Source of the DNA: JBCBJX01 sp964342855
GTDB lineage: Bacteria; Pseudomonadota; Alphaproteobacteria; Caulobacterales; Parvularculaceae
NCBI GenBank assembly: GCA_964342855.1
Contig: CAYFIB010000003.1
Coordinates: 1 to 64,000 of the forward strand
Direction: 5' to 3'
DNA length: 64,000 nucleotides
Numbering within the stretch: position 1 is the stretch's first letter; the number at the start of each line of letters is the position of its first letter. The notes beneath the pieces were generated by a model. The model made no database searches and was not told the origin of the DNA. It worked only from the letters and a program-made list of their open reading frames with translations. Position numbers and translations under genes: made by a program. Shown in pieces: positions 18,046 to 26,553 of the stretch.

Positions 18046-20190
18046 TTATCGCCATGGGCGATCTTGGGCTGGCGTCTCAAGCGGCCCGCCTGCGGCGAGC
18101 GGCATGGCGATGGCGCCTGTTTCATCGGCGTCGCGCCGATCCAATAGCTGCGCCTCGCAAGCCTCTCGCGCCTCGCGTGACGCCGTAAACAGCGCGATGA
18201 CGAGGTCGGCGCGGCGACAGTCTTCAAAGATCGCGTCCGCCGCGCCAGTGACGGCGATCACGCGCCCGCCCGCCTCAAACGCGCAACCCGTCACGTCGCA
18301 TCGCGCGATGTCGGAAAGCGGCCGCACGACGTCATCGCGCCCGGTCAGACCGGCCCGGCGAACCCACGTCTCCAGCGCGAACCGGTCTTTGCGAACACTC
18401 CACGCGTAAAGAGATTTTTCTCCTTTCAACTCAATCAGAAACGCCGCGTTCTCCGCAGACCTACTGAGGTATATTTCCGGCGTCGTCGGCGCCTGGGCGC
18501 CCATGACGCCTAGCGCGATCGGCGCCCAGGCTGCATGTCGCCAGAGCGCGCGATTGAGGCACAACCACAGACCGCCGCCGACAACCGCGAGAAGCGACCA
18601 ACCCGGCGGCGTCGCGAAATGACTGACCGCGCCCGGCGTCGAGGCGACGCCGTCTGCGATGGCGAGCACCCAGCCCATCGACGCCCCTGCGAAAGCGAGA
18701 AACGGCCCGTCGAGGCCGATCGGCGCGAGCAAGAGCCCGATAAGCGTCACCGGCGCCGTGATGAGGCCGATAATCGGCATCGCCAACAGGTTCCCGGCGA
18801 GCCCGTAAACGGCGGCGCGATTGAAGTGGAACACCGCGAACGGTCCGGTAGCGAACCCGGCGACGAGCGATGTCATTGTCAGCGCGGCGACATAGCCCCC
18901 GACGCGCCCCCGCCACCCATCCGGTCGGGCGCGGCTGCGATCGCGATGCCATTCATAGAAGGCGACCAGCGCGGTCGTCGCCGCGAAAGACATGTGAAAC
19001 CCGGCATGAACGACCGCCTCGGGCGTCGTGATGAGGATGATGAGCGCCGCCAGGGCGACATTGCGCAGTGAAATCGCCCGTCTTTCGAACAGGATCGCGA
19101 CGAACGCCACGATGGCCATGACCGCCGCGCGCCGCGCGGACCACGCCCCGCCGGAGAGCGCGAGGTAGGCGAGCGTCGCGATGATCCCGGCGAGCGCCGC
19201 CAGTTTCTTCACCGGCAGCCTCACCGCAAGATCCTGCACCCCGGCCAACGCGAAGCGCGCGCCCGCGAAGACCAGCCCGGCGACCAACCCGATATGCAGA
19301 CCTGATATCGCAAGAAGGTGCGCCAAACCAGCGTCTCTCAACGCATTTTCGGCCTTTTCCGACACCCATCCGCGCTTGCCGGTCGTCATCGCCGCGAGGA
19401 CGCCGCCCGCCTCGCCCGAAGCGCGATCAACGACCCGCGCCGCGATGCGCGTGCGCGCTCGCTCAATTTGCGCGCCCAACCCCGGAGACCGCTCGCGCTC
19501 CAGAACGGTCGGCGCGCCATAGGAATAGCCAACCCCGCCGAGCCGTTCGAACCAGGCCTGTCGCGCGAAATCGAAGCCGCGCGGCGCGGCGGGTCCGGGC
19601 GGCGGCGAGAGGACGCCGCGCATTTCGATGAGATCGCCGGCCTCTGCATCGTTCTCCGGCGCCGCCCCGCGCCAGCGCATCCGCACGCGCTTCGGTGTCT
19701 CCTCCGAAACGAAGCCCTCAATCTCGCGCACCTGAATGAGATATCGCGCGCCGCCGGAAGCGTCGTCTTCGCGTTCCAGCAACCATCCCTTAACCGAAAC
19801 GGCCCTTGTTTCACGTGAAATAACGGGCGCCGCGACGGTCGCCGTGCGCAGAGCGGCGACCACGTGGCCCGCGCAGAAGAGCGCCAGAAGCGCGAGCCCC
19901 GCACGCACTGATCCGCTCACCGCGGGTCGCCACCCGATGAGCGCCGCGATTGACGCCGCGCACGCCAGCACGGCGAGCCAGACCGGCGGTTCGGCGCCCG
20001 CCGCCAGATAGGAAAGCGCCCCGAAACCGAATGCGGGCGCGCTCCACAGCATCAGGCGGCCCGTCTCCGCCTCCCGCCACGAGACGATTTGATCGCGCGC
20101 CCGCAAAACAACGGGCCGCGCGCGCTTGGCGAGCGCCCTAAAGCGGGTGACGACGGCGCCCGCCTCATGATATCGCCGCGCTTCGCTCAC
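18046..20190 (-). CDS. comEC: ComEC/Rec2 family competence membrane channel
   Basis: A 714-aa polytopic inner-membrane protein of the ComEC/Rec2 family, which forms the channel for single-stranded DNA during natural transformation. An N-terminal DUF4131-type region (residues about 55-230) precedes the competence domain with the signature AHLLAISGLHIGLVAGL. About ten hydrophobic segments follow. The C-terminal periplasmic part (about 570-714) lacks the HxHxDH metallo-beta-lactamase motif of the long ComEC form, as usual in alphaproteobacteria. An internal stretch at nt 18400-18480 is AT-richer. The annotated start is 26 bp from that of the divergent gltX; an internal start such as Met47 is possible. 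Confidence 0.88.
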   Translation of the reverse strand: MSEARRYHEAGAVVTRFRALAKRARPVVLRARDQIVSWREAETGRLMLWSAPAFGFGALSYLAAGAEPPVWLAVLACAASIAALIGWRPAVSGSVRAGLALLALFCAGHVVAALRTATVAAPVISRETRAVSVKGWLLEREDDASGGARYLIQVREIEGFVSEETPKRVRMRWRGAAPENDAEAGDLIEMRGVLSPPPGPAAPRGFDFARQAWFERLGGVGYSYGAPTVLERERSPGLGAQIERARTRIAARVVDRASGEAGGVLAAMTTGKRGWVSEKAENALRDAGLAHLLAISGLHIGLVAGLVFAGARFALAGVQDLAVRLPVKKLAALAGIIATLAYLALSGGAWSARRAAVMAIVAFVAILFERRAISLRNVALAALIILITTPEAVVHAGFHMSFAATTALVAFYEWHRDRSRARPDGWRGRVGGYVAALTMTSLVAGFATGPFAVFHFNRAAVYGLAGNLLAMPIIGLITAPVTLIGLLLAPIGLDGPFLAFAGASMGWVLAIADGVASTPGAVSHFATPPGWSLLAVVGGGLWLCLNRALWRHAAWAPIALGVMGAQAPTTPEIYLSRSAENAAFLIELKGEKSLYAWSVRKDRFALETWVRRAGLTGRDDVVRPLSDIARCDVTGCAFEAGGRVIAVTGAADAIFEDCRRADLVIALFTASREAREACEAQLLDRRDADETGAIAMPLAAGGPLETPAQDRPWR

Positions 20191-20216
20191 CCGATCCCCA
20201 AAACCGGAGCCGCTGC

Positions 20217-21623
20217 ATGGCTGACGCGCCCGTCACCCGTTTCGCCCCCTCGCCGACCGGCTATCTGCACATCGGCGGCGCGCGCACGGCGCTTTTCAAC
20301 TGGGTCTATGCGCGCGGCCGCGGCGGCAAGTTCCTCCTGCGCATCGAGGACACCGACCGCGCGCGTCACAATGAAGAAGCCGTCGCCGCCATTATCGATG
20401 GTCTCACCTGGCTCGGCCTCGACTGGGACGGCGACCCGATCTCGCAATTCGAACGCCGCGAACGGCACGCCGAAGCCGCCTTTCAGCTGCTCGCCAACGG
20501 CGCCGCCTTCCGCTGCTACATGACGCCGGAAGAGACCGAGGCGGAGCGGGACAAAGCCCGCGCGGAAAACCGCCGCTTCACGAGCCCCTGGCGCGACCGC
20601 GACACGGCGGAGGCGCCCGACGGCGCGCCGTTCGTCGTCCGCCTGCGCGCGCCGCTTGAGGGCGAAACCGTCGTCGAAGACGCCGTGCAGGGCCGGGTGA
20701 CCTTCCCGAACGCCGCGCTCGACGACCTCGTCCTTCTGCGCTCGGACGGCTCGCCGACCTACATGCTCGCCGTCGTCGTCGACGACCACGATATGGGCGT
20801 CACCCATGTCATTCGCGGCGATGACCACCTGAACAACGCCGGGCGTCAGGCGCTCATTTACGACGGTTTCGGATGGGAGCGGCCGGTCTTCGCCCATATT
20901 CCCCTCATTCACGGCGCGGACGGCGCGAAGCTCTCCAAGCGTCACGGCGCCGTCGGCGTCGAAGCCTATCGCGAGATGGGCGTGACGCCCCAGGGTCTTC
21001 GGAACTACCTTCTACGCCTCGGCTGGGCTCATGGCGACGCCGAGACGTTCACCGACGCCGACGCGCGCGCGTGGTTCGATCTCTCCGGGATCAACAAGGC
21101 GCCCGCGCGGCTCGATATGGACAAGCTCGCCGCGACCAATGCTTGGCACGTGCAGAACCTGTCCGACGACGCGCTCGTCGACGCGATCAAGCCGATACTG
21201 GAAAGAGAAGGCGTGTGGTCGGAGACGGTGGCGAACCGCCTCGCCGTCGCCGCTTCCGCCGTCCGCGAACGCCTGAAGCTGCTGACCGACGCCCCCGCCG
21301 CGGCGAGATTCCTGACCGCCGAGCCGCCTTTCGACTTCTCCGGCAAGCCCGGTAAACCCCTGCGCAAAGAGAGCGCCTCGGCGCGTCTCACCGGCCTCGC
21401 CGATCGGCTGGAGGCGCTGGACGACTGGTCGGAGGCCGCCATCGAAGCGGAAATCAAGACTGAAGTGGAGGCGCTCGGCGTCGGTTTCGGCGAGGTCGGC
21501 GCGCCAGCGCGGGCGGCGCTCACCGGCGGCGCGCCGGCGCCCGGGCTTGGCCTTGTCATGGCGGCGCTCGGCAAAAGTGAAAGCCTGCGACGGTTGCGTG
21601 ACGCGGTAACACTTTCTGGTTGA
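20217..21623 (+). CDS. gltX: Glutamyl-tRNA synthetase
   Basis: GltX charges tRNA-Glu with glutamate (and may mischarge tRNA-Gln in alphaproteobacteria, which often use GatCAB). It is a 468-aa class I synthetase: APSPTGYLHIGGARTALFNW (HIGH motif, residues 10-29) and KLSKRHG (KMSKS-type) near residue 240. The ATG at 20217 is only 26 bp from the comEC start on the other strand, so its promoter must overlap the comEC 5' coding region. gltA follows downstream on the same strand. Confidence 0.97.
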   Translation: MADAPVTRFAPSPTGYLHIGGARTALFNWVYARGRGGKFLLRIEDTDRARHNEEAVAAIIDGLTWLGLDWDGDPISQFERRERHAEAAFQLLANGAAFRCYMTPEETEAERDKARAENRRFTSPWRDRDTAEAPDGAPFVVRLRAPLEGETVVEDAVQGRVTFPNAALDDLVLLRSDGSPTYMLAVVVDDHDMGVTHVIRGDDHLNNAGRQALIYDGFGWERPVFAHIPLIHGADGAKLSKRHGAVGVEAYREMGVTPQGLRNYLLRLGWAHGDAETFTDADARAWFDLSGINKAPARLDMDKLAATNAWHVQNLSDDALVDAIKPILEREGVWSETVANRLAVAASAVRERLKLLTDAPAAARFLTAEPPFDFSGKPGKPLRKESASARLTGLADRLEALDDWSEAAIEAEIKTEVEALGVGFGEVGAPARAALTGGAPAPGLGLVMAALGKSESLRRLRDAVTLSG

Positions 21624-21634
21624 TGGACTAAACC

Positions 21635-21658
21635 GCGGCGCAGGCTAGGTTGCGCCGC
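21635..21658 (+). terminator. Hairpin between gltX and gltA
   Basis: GCGGCGCA (21635-21642) and TGCGCCGC (21651-21658) form an 8-bp GC-rich stem with an 8-nt loop, just after the gltX stop. On the + strand it is followed by AAAATG rather than a T-run, so it may be a weak terminator or a structural element in the gltA leader. Confidence 0.35.
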
Positions 21659-21717
21659 AAAATGATCTCGCATTGCGAAACCTCTCGCGACGCGACTTTG
21701 AGAAAAGGGCTTATGTG

Positions 21718-23022
21718 ATGGAAAGCAAAATGAAGCCGGCGGGTTCCGCCACCCTCACCCTCGACGGCGAATCCTATGAATTCCCGGTGCTGAAAGGCGA
21801 AGCGGGACCTTCCGTCATCGACATCCGTGCGCTCTACAAGAAGGCCGATGTTTTCACTCTCGATCCGGGCTTCACCTCGACCGGCAGCTGCGAGAGCCAG
21901 ATCACCTTCATCGACGGCGACGAAGGCGTCCTTCTTTATCGCGGCTACCCGATTGACGAGCTCGCCGACAACGCCGACTTCATCGAGATCGCTTACCTGC
22001 TTCTCCACGGCGAACTGCCGACTGAAGCTCAGCATAAAGAGTTTGAGCGCTCGATCACCATGCACACCATGGTGCATGAGCAGTTCAAGAACTTTTTCAA
22101 TGGCTTCCGCCGCGACGCGCACCCGATGGCGATCATGGTCGGGGCGGTCGGCGCTCTGTCGGCGTTCTATCACGACTCCACGGACATCAACGATCCGCGC
22201 CAGCGCCTCATCGCCTCCCACCGCATGATCGCGAAAATGCCGACCATCGCGGCGATGGCGTACAAGTACTCCATCGGCCAGCCGTTCGTTCCCCCGCAGA
22301 ACGATCTCGACTACACGGCCAACTTCATGCGCATGTGCTTCGCGGTGCCTGCGGAGGAATACGAGGTCAACGAGACCCTCGTCTCCGCGCTCGACAAGAT
22401 CTTCATCCTGCACATGGACCACGAGCAGAACGCCTCGACCTCGACGGTCCGCCTCGCGGGCTCTTCCGGCGCCAACCCGTTCGCGTGCATCGCGGCCGGC
22501 ATCGCCTCGCTCTGGGGTCCGGCCCACGGCGGCGCCAACGAAGCGGCGCTGAACATGCTGCAGGAAATCGGGGACGTCAGCCGTATTCCTGAGTTCGTCG
22601 CCCGCGCGAAAGACAAGAACGATCCGTTCCGCCTCATGGGCTTCGGTCACCGCGTCTACAAGAACTATGATCCGCGTGCGAAGGTCATGCGCGAAGCCTG
22701 CCACGAAGTTCTCGACGCCCTCGACATCCGCGACGAGCCGCTCCTGAAAGTGGCCATGGAGCTGGAAAAGATCGCTCTCGAAGACGAGTACTTTGTCGAG
22801 AAGAAACTCTACCCGAACATCGACTTCTATTCCGGGATCACGCTCCGCGCGCTCGGCTTCCCGACGGAGATGTTCACCGTCCTCTTCGCCCTCGCCCGCA
22901 CCGTCGGCTGGATCGCTCAATGGTCGGAGATGATCGAAGACCCGAACCAGAAAATCGGCCGCCCACGTCAGGTCTACACCGGCGCCGGCAAACGCCCGTT
23001 CATCGCGCGCGACGCGCGATAA
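21718..23022 (+). CDS. gltA: Citrate synthase (type II)
   Basis: Citrate synthase condenses oxaloacetate and acetyl-CoA at the entry of the TCA cycle. It is 434 aa, the size of the hexameric Gram-negative type. The catalytic triad regions are seen: HMDHEQNASTSTVR, GFGHRVYKNYDPRA, and NIDFYSGI with its Asp. The start at ATG 21718 (MESKMKPAGSATLTLDG) has an AAGGG site about 10 bp upstream; the in-frame TTG at 21673 is less likely. A long perfect palindrome follows the gene, which is convergent with lpxB. Confidence 0.97.
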   Translation: MESKMKPAGSATLTLDGESYEFPVLKGEAGPSVIDIRALYKKADVFTLDPGFTSTGSCESQITFIDGDEGVLLYRGYPIDELADNADFIEIAYLLLHGELPTEAQHKEFERSITMHTMVHEQFKNFFNGFRRDAHPMAIMVGAVGALSAFYHDSTDINDPRQRLIASHRMIAKMPTIAAMAYKYSIGQPFVPPQNDLDYTANFMRMCFAVPAEEYEVNETLVSALDKIFILHMDHEQNASTSTVRLAGSSGANPFACIAAGIASLWGPAHGGANEAALNMLQEIGDVSRIPEFVARAKDKNDPFRLMGFGHRVYKNYDPRAKVMREACHEVLDALDIRDEPLLKVAMELEKIALEDEYFVEKKLYPNIDFYSGITLRALGFPTEMFTVLFALARTVGWIAQWSEMIEDPNQKIGRPRQVYTGAGKRPFIARDAR

Positions 23023-23028
23023 GGGACC

Positions 23029-23071
23029 TGCTCCATGGCTCCCGCGGCTCGACCGCGGGAGCCATGGAGCA
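23029..23071. repeat. Perfect 19-bp-arm intergenic palindrome
   Basis: TGCTCCATGGCTCCCGCGG (23029-23047) is followed by a 5-base loop CTCGA and by its exact reverse complement (23053-23071). It lies between the convergent gltA and lpxB genes. There is no T-run, so it is either a bidirectional stop of unusual form or a mobile REP-like palindrome. Its core CCCGCGGCT-GACCGCGGGA recurs at 63428-63447. Confidence 0.85.
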
Positions 23072-23144
23072 AACCAGAAGACGAAACCAGACAGGCGTTC
23101 AGCGCATTGAGGCCCGCGGTTAAGCCGCTGGAAGTCGGCGGTCT

Positions 23145-24317
23145 TTAGACGGCGCGCTGACGCAAGAACTCCAGCATCGCCTGCGCGGCGCGCTCGCCGC
23201 CGGGGGCGGAGGCGAGATCGAGCTGATCGGTCTGTCGGCGGACGGCGGTGAGCTGCTCGGCGCGCGCGCTTTCGTCCGTCAGCAGACGCTCGACCTCAGG
23301 CGCGATCTCATCCGGCGTGCAGCGCTCCAGAAGACGCTCGGGAATGATTTCGTCGTCCGCCATGATGTTCATGATCGTCGCGTATTTCGCCGTCGCGACC
23401 CGACGCGCCCACCAGGCGGTGAGCCAGCCGAGCTGATAGGCGACAACCATGGGAACGCGCTGCAAAGCGAGCTCCGTCGTCACCGTGCCGGAGGCGGCGA
23501 GCGCGGCGGTCGCCGCCGCCATGGCGTCGCGCCGTCGCGCGGCGTCCCGCAGGAAGATCGGCGCGCTCGGCCAATCCGCAGCGGCGGCCTCCACGCGATC
23601 GGCGACGTTCGGCGCGAGGGGGATGACCATCCGCAGGCCTTCAACCTGCGCCGTCAGTCTCCGGACCACTTCCGCGAAAACGGGCAGGAGAAAGCGAATT
23701 TCGTTGCCGCGGCTGCCCGGCAGCACGCAGAGGAGAGGCGCGTCGCCCAGATCGTGCTCTGCGCGAAACCCGTCCCCGTTCCCTGGGGCCGCAGCGGCCT
23801 CGAAATTCGGGTTGCCGACATAGTAGGCTGGCAGATCCACGGCCTCGAACCAGGGCGGTTCGAAGGGCAGCAATGTCAGCACGCAGTCGACTTCGCGCTT
23901 CAGCGTGTGAACCCGCTGCGGCCGCGACGCCCAGACCTGCGGAGCCACATATTTGACGATGGGAATGTGCGGCGCGCGCTTTTTAAGGCGGCTCGCAACC
24001 TGATGATTGAAGCCCCAGCTGTCGATGAGCACGACGACATCCGCTTCGCGCTCGACCGCGTGGCGCGCCAGCTCGCCAGCGCGGCGGAGAACTTCCGGGA
24101 TGGCCGGCAGAACATCCGCGAGCCCCATGACGGAAAGCCTGTCGGTCGGGAACAGGGTTTCGAACCCCTCGCCCGCCATGGCTGCGCCGCCGCACCCAGA
24201 AAACGCGACGGCGGGCGCCGCCGCCTTCAGCCCGCGCATCAACGCGGCGCCGAGCTGGTCGCCGGAGGGTTCGGCCGCGACGAGCATGATTTTCAGCGGT
24301 CGGGCGGGAAGGGTCAT
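23145..24317 (-). CDS. lpxB: Lipid-A-disaccharide synthase
   Basis: LpxB is a peripheral membrane GT19 glycosyltransferase that joins 2,3-diacylglucosamine-1-phosphate with its UDP form to make the lipid A disaccharide. It is 390 aa. The signature AAEPSGDQLGAALMRGL (residues about 14-30) and the C-terminal donor site region LALQRVPMVVAYQLG are present. It is the last gene of the lpxD-fabZ-lpxA-lpxI-lpxB run and overlaps lpxI by 4 bp. Confidence 0.96.
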   Translation of the reverse strand: MTLPARPLKIMLVAAEPSGDQLGAALMRGLKAAAPAVAFSGCGGAAMAGEGFETLFPTDRLSVMGLADVLPAIPEVLRRAGELARHAVEREADVVVLIDSWGFNHQVASRLKKRAPHIPIVKYVAPQVWASRPQRVHTLKREVDCVLTLLPFEPPWFEAVDLPAYYVGNPNFEAAAAPGNGDGFRAEHDLGDAPLLCVLPGSRGNEIRFLLPVFAEVVRRLTAQVEGLRMVIPLAPNVADRVEAAAADWPSAPIFLRDAARRRDAMAAATAALAASGTVTTELALQRVPMVVAYQLGWLTAWWARRVATAKYATIMNIMADDEIIPERLLERCTPDEIAPEVERLLTDESARAEQLTAVRRQTDQLDLASAPGGERAAQAMLEFLRQRAV

Positions 24318-25186
24318 GCCTCCTCGTCGCCCGGCGCGATCAACTCGTCGCTCGTGAAGCCGTAGATGAACAGACCATGTTCGTTCGCCGCGGCGATCGT
24401 CGCGCCCCGGTCGATCACCAGCGCCTCGCCGGACATGACGAAGACGCCCGACAGCCCGGCGGCGGCGGCACGCTCGATCGTCTCGACGCCGATGGTCGGC
24501 AGATCGACCCGCCGCTCCTGATCCGGCTTCGGAAGTTTGGCCAGAACGCCGCAGCGCGCGCCGAACGTGCCGCGAATATCGGCCGGCAGACCGGCGCAGC
24601 GCGACAGCATGGCGTCGGTGCCTTCGGCGGCCTCGACGGCGAGAACGAGCCCGCGGCAGACGACGGCGCCCTGCCCGACATCGAACGGCCCCAAAGCCTC
24701 GACGACGCCGGCTGCGATGCGCAGATCCCTGAAATGACCTTCTGAGGGCTGATGGTCGCCGAACGCGCCCGGCCGCGCGACAAGATCAGCGGCCACTTCA
24801 TCGGCGCCGACGACCTGAAAGCCTTCATCTTCGAACACGCCGACCAGCGTCGCGAGCAGCGCGTCGTCTCCCTTGCTCGCCGCCTTCACGAGACGCGGGA
24901 TGAGCGTCGCGCCGCGGAAATCCGGCCTCAGCGCGGCGAAGTTCGGCCGCTTGACGATGCCGACCAGCGAGACCGCGTCGCAGCCCGCCTCTCGCAAAGC
25001 GGCGAGCAGCCTTCCGGCTTCAGCGATGCCGATGTCTTTCGTTTCCACGCCCGGAAACTCCGCATCGGCGATCCCCGCGAGGCGGACGACAAACACGGAC
25101 TTTCCGATGGCGCGGACGGCGTCAACAAGGCGCCCGGGCAGATCTCCGCCGCCGGCGATGATCCCGAGCTTCGTCCAGTCCGCCAT
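24314..25186 (-). CDS. lpxI: UDP-2,3-diacylglucosamine pyrophosphatase LpxI
   Basis: LpxI hydrolyses UDP-2,3-diacylglucosamine to lipid X and UMP and replaces LpxH in alphaproteobacteria. The 290-aa protein begins MADWTKLGIIAGGGDLPGRL (the family N-terminal signature). It has SLVGIVKRPNF in the middle and a C-terminal domain with LPKPDQERRVDLPTIGVETIE and the GASxGL-like AAAGLSGV turn. It lies between lpxA (20-bp gap) and lpxB (4-bp overlap), which agrees with its pathway step. Confidence 0.95.
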   Translation of the reverse strand: MADWTKLGIIAGGGDLPGRLVDAVRAIGKSVFVVRLAGIADAEFPGVETKDIGIAEAGRLLAALREAGCDAVSLVGIVKRPNFAALRPDFRGATLIPRLVKAASKGDDALLATLVGVFEDEGFQVVGADEVAADLVARPGAFGDHQPSEGHFRDLRIAAGVVEALGPFDVGQGAVVCRGLVLAVEAAEGTDAMLSRCAGLPADIRGTFGARCGVLAKLPKPDQERRVDLPTIGVETIERAAAAGLSGVFVMSGEALVIDRGATIAAANEHGLFIYGFTSDELIAPGDEEA

Positions 25187-25206
25187 GGCGGAAATCTCCG
25201 TTGCCG

Positions 25207-25992
25207 TCAGTCCTGCGGCAGGCAGAGCGGTCGGCTCGCCTCGGCGCGGATGAAGTCGATGATGCGCATCACCTCAGAGCTTTCAGTGAAGCGCTGGGCG
25301 ACGTCCTCGATACGCTCCTGGAACGTGCCTTCGGGCGCGAACAGGAGGCGGTAAGCGGCGCGGATGTCGTTGATGGACGCGCGGTCCATTTTCCGGCGCC
25401 GCATGCCGACGATGTTGAGGCCCGCGAGATGGGCGTGATTGCCGATTACGGACCCGTACGGAATGACGTCCGACGGCACCGCGGCGCACCCGCCGACAAA
25501 GGAATAAGAGCCGATGCGGCAGTGCTGGTGCACGGCGCAGAGACCGCCCATGAAGACGAAGTCCTGAACGGTCACGTGACCGCCGAGGGTCGCGTTGTTC
25601 GCGAAGACGACGTTATCGCCGACAATGCAGTCATGTGCGACGTGCGCGCCGGTCATGAAAAGCCCGCGCGAGCCGATGCGCGTTTCCGATCGCCCGGTCA
25701 CCGTGCCCGGGTTCATCGTCACGTGCTCGCGAATAATGTTGTCGTCGCCAATGATGAGGCGGGTGTCTTCGCCTTTATAGCCGAGGTGCTGCGGCGGCGC
25801 GCCGAGGACGGCGAACGGAAAAACCTGCGTGCGCGCGCCGATTTCCGTATGCCCGTCGAGCACGACATGGCTGACCAGACGGACCTCCGCCCCCAGACGA
25901 ACCTGCGGTCCGACGCGGCAATAGGGGCCGATGATGGCGGACGGATCGATGTCAGCGCCATCCTCGATGATGGCGGTCGGATGAATGCTCAT
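25207..25992 (-). CDS. lpxA: UDP-N-acetylglucosamine acyltransferase
   Basis: LpxA transfers a 3-hydroxyacyl chain from ACP to UDP-GlcNAc, the first step of lipid A synthesis. It is 261 aa. The left-handed beta helix of hexapeptide repeats starts at IHPTAIIEDGADI and continues to about residue 190. It includes the catalytic His in GAHVAHDCIVGDN (His about 123) and the C-terminal helical part with IDFIRAEASRPLC. It starts in the last codons of fabZ (4-bp overlap). Confidence 0.97.
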   Translation of the reverse strand: MSIHPTAIIEDGADIDPSAIIGPYCRVGPQVRLGAEVRLVSHVVLDGHTEIGARTQVFPFAVLGAPPQHLGYKGEDTRLIIGDDNIIREHVTMNPGTVTGRSETRIGSRGLFMTGAHVAHDCIVGDNVVFANNATLGGHVTVQDFVFMGGLCAVHQHCRIGSYSFVGGCAAVPSDVIPYGSVIGNHAHLAGLNIVGMRRRKMDRASINDIRAAYRLLFAPEGTFQERIEDVAQRFTESSEVMRIIDFIRAEASRPLCLPQD

Positions 25993-26483
25993 GCGTCCTT
26001 CGCGTCAATCAACATGGCGGCGTACTGAGCGTCCGCGGCGACGGCGCCGTCGACCATGACGCGTCCGGCGAATTTCCAGACCGGCGGGCGCGACTGGGTT
26101 ATGGAGACTTCGACACGCAATTGATCGCCTGGCACGACCGGACGGCGAAAGCGCGCTTTGTCGATCGACATGAAAAGGACGATGTGACCTTCGCGCGGCA
26201 GGTTCTCCGTCTTCGAGACGAACGCCGCGGCGGTCTGCGCCATGCTCTCAATGAGCAGCACGCCCGGCATCACCGGCTTCTCCGGGAAGTGTCCCATGAA
26301 GAACGGCTCGTTGATGGTGACGTTCTTGATGCCGACCGCGCTGACGCCCGGCTTGATGTCGACCAGTCGGTCGACCATCAGCATCGGGTAGCGATGGGGC
26401 AGAATGTCCATCAACTCGGTGATGTCGATGGTTCCGTCGATCGCCTCGCCGTCGGCGGGCGTCGCTTCGTTCGCGGCGCTCAT
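25989..26483 (-). CDS. fabZ: 3-hydroxyacyl-ACP dehydratase FabZ
   Basis: FabZ dehydrates 3-hydroxyacyl-ACP in fatty acid elongation and competes with LpxA/LpxD for the same substrate pool. It is a hot-dog fold protein of 164 aa from ATG 26483. Catalytic His lies in ILPHRYPMLMVDRL and the Glu in MPGVLLIESMAQTAA; GHFPEKPVMPG is complete. The frame is open 21 codons upstream, but those residues are not conserved. About 15 N-terminal residues precede the fold, a mild extension. Confidence 0.96.
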   Translation of the reverse strand: MSAANEATPADGEAIDGTIDITELMDILPHRYPMLMVDRLVDIKPGVSAVGIKNVTINEPFFMGHFPEKPVMPGVLLIESMAQTAAAFVSKTENLPREGHIVLFMSIDKARFRRPVVPGDQLRVEVSITQSRPPVWKFAGRVMVDGAVAADAQYAAMLIDAKDA

Positions 26484-26553
26484 CTTGTCTGTTCCGTCCT
26501 GCGGGCGCGCGGCCCCGTTAGAAAGTCCCCTACGGACGCGCCGCATTCCGCAG

